Source of the DNA: an uncultured Myxococcales bacterium
GTDB lineage: Bacteria; Myxococcota; UBA727; VGSZ01
Reading direction: 5' to 3'
Assembly (NCBI GenBank): GCA_903952805.1
Contig: CAJBHN010001110.1
Location: forward strand, 1 to 5,087
DNA length: 5,087 nucleotides
This document shows positions 4,924 through 5,087 of this stretch, piece after piece; the first letter of the stretch is position 1; each line of letters begins with the position of its first letter. Both the position numbers and the translations under genes were made by a program. The notes under the pieces were generated by a model. It made no database searches. It was not told the DNA's origin and worked only from the letters and a program-made list of their open reading frames with translations.

Positions 4924-5087
4924 ATGATGGGTCGCCCGCACATCGAAAATGATGACGCATTCAGCACTCAGCAACCAGGCACGATGACTCATGTCTACAG
5001 CTCGTTTCGAGGGCTCCCCTGGCGGGTGATACCTCAGCCCCAAAATGTTGTGGAAACTGCATACCTTCTCCTGCGGACTCGAAAATC
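4924..5087 (+). CDS. Possible start of an unrecognised gene, running off the right edge
   Basis: From ATG 4924 the frame is open for 54 codons to the window end, and upstream it is open back to 4837. The peptide starts MMGRPHIEND and later reads VYSSFRGLPWRVIP and VVETAYLLLRT, which has a plausible protein-like composition. I do not recognise a family. A second in-frame ATG at 4984 could be the true start. The gene would be divergent from the acetyltransferase gene, sharing a 130-base space. The opposite strand carries a competing 33-codon frame (4961-5062) with a strong ribosome site, so strand assignment is uncertain until the downstream sequence is seen. Confidence 0.4.
   Translation, partial: MMGRPHIENDDAFSTQQPGTMTHVYSSFRGLPWRVIPQPQNVVETAYLLLRTRK

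Noticed and set aside
4617..4952. 111-codon + strand open frame opposite the acetyltransferase start.
   Set aside because: Mostly antisense to a well-supported gene, very basic, no family likeness.
5001..5040. Small stems CTCG-TTT-CGAG and GGGCT/AGCCC near the right edge, considered as a riboswitch.
   Set aside because: The stems are only 4-5 bp, overlap an open + frame, and match no riboswitch core that I recognise.

Overview
The window looks like chromosomal DNA from a myxobacterium or relative (Myxococcota in the broad sense). The main pointer is the first 109 bases. Read on the + strand they encode the end of a protein with a CGC cysteine motif, a short hydrophobic stretch and five consecutive arginines before the stop, which is the layout of the MYXO-CTERM surface-sorting tail. 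GC content by eye is high (about 65%) over roughly the first 1.5 kb and closer to 50% from about 1.6 kb onward. The second part therefore looks like accessory or exchanged DNA. No mobile element, RNA gene or CRISPR array was recognised.

Layout: (1) 2-109 (+), C-terminus of a MYXO-CTERM protein cut by the window edge. (2) 146-1207 (-), a complete import-type ABC transporter ATPase with a TOBE domain, convergent with (1) and with no permease or binding protein in view. (3) 1208-1631, a gap of about 420 bases without a convincing gene but with three hairpin-forming inverted repeats. (4) 1632-2405 (+) and 2402-4153 (+), two genes overlapping by ATGA. The first is a 257-residue protein related to the uncharacterised proteins (DUF4422-like) found in polysaccharide loci. 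The second is a 583-residue protein that appears to join a glycosyltransferase-like N-terminal half, through an Ala/Pro linker, to a C-terminal half resembling the first protein's family. (5) 4161-4793 (-), a serine-acetyltransferase-like left-handed beta-helix acetyltransferase, convergent with the pair at a 7-base gap. (6) 4924 to the right edge (+), a possible gene start whose product is not recognised.

The likely theme of the right half is surface glycan synthesis: a transferase pair plus a sugar or amino-acid O-/N-acetyltransferase. The least ordinary features are the two-domain fusion, the A7 tract at the gene junction (a -1 slip there would fuse the two proteins), and the T8 tract at the domain linker of the large protein. 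The last two could be contingency or recoding sites, but this is inference from position and reading frame only.
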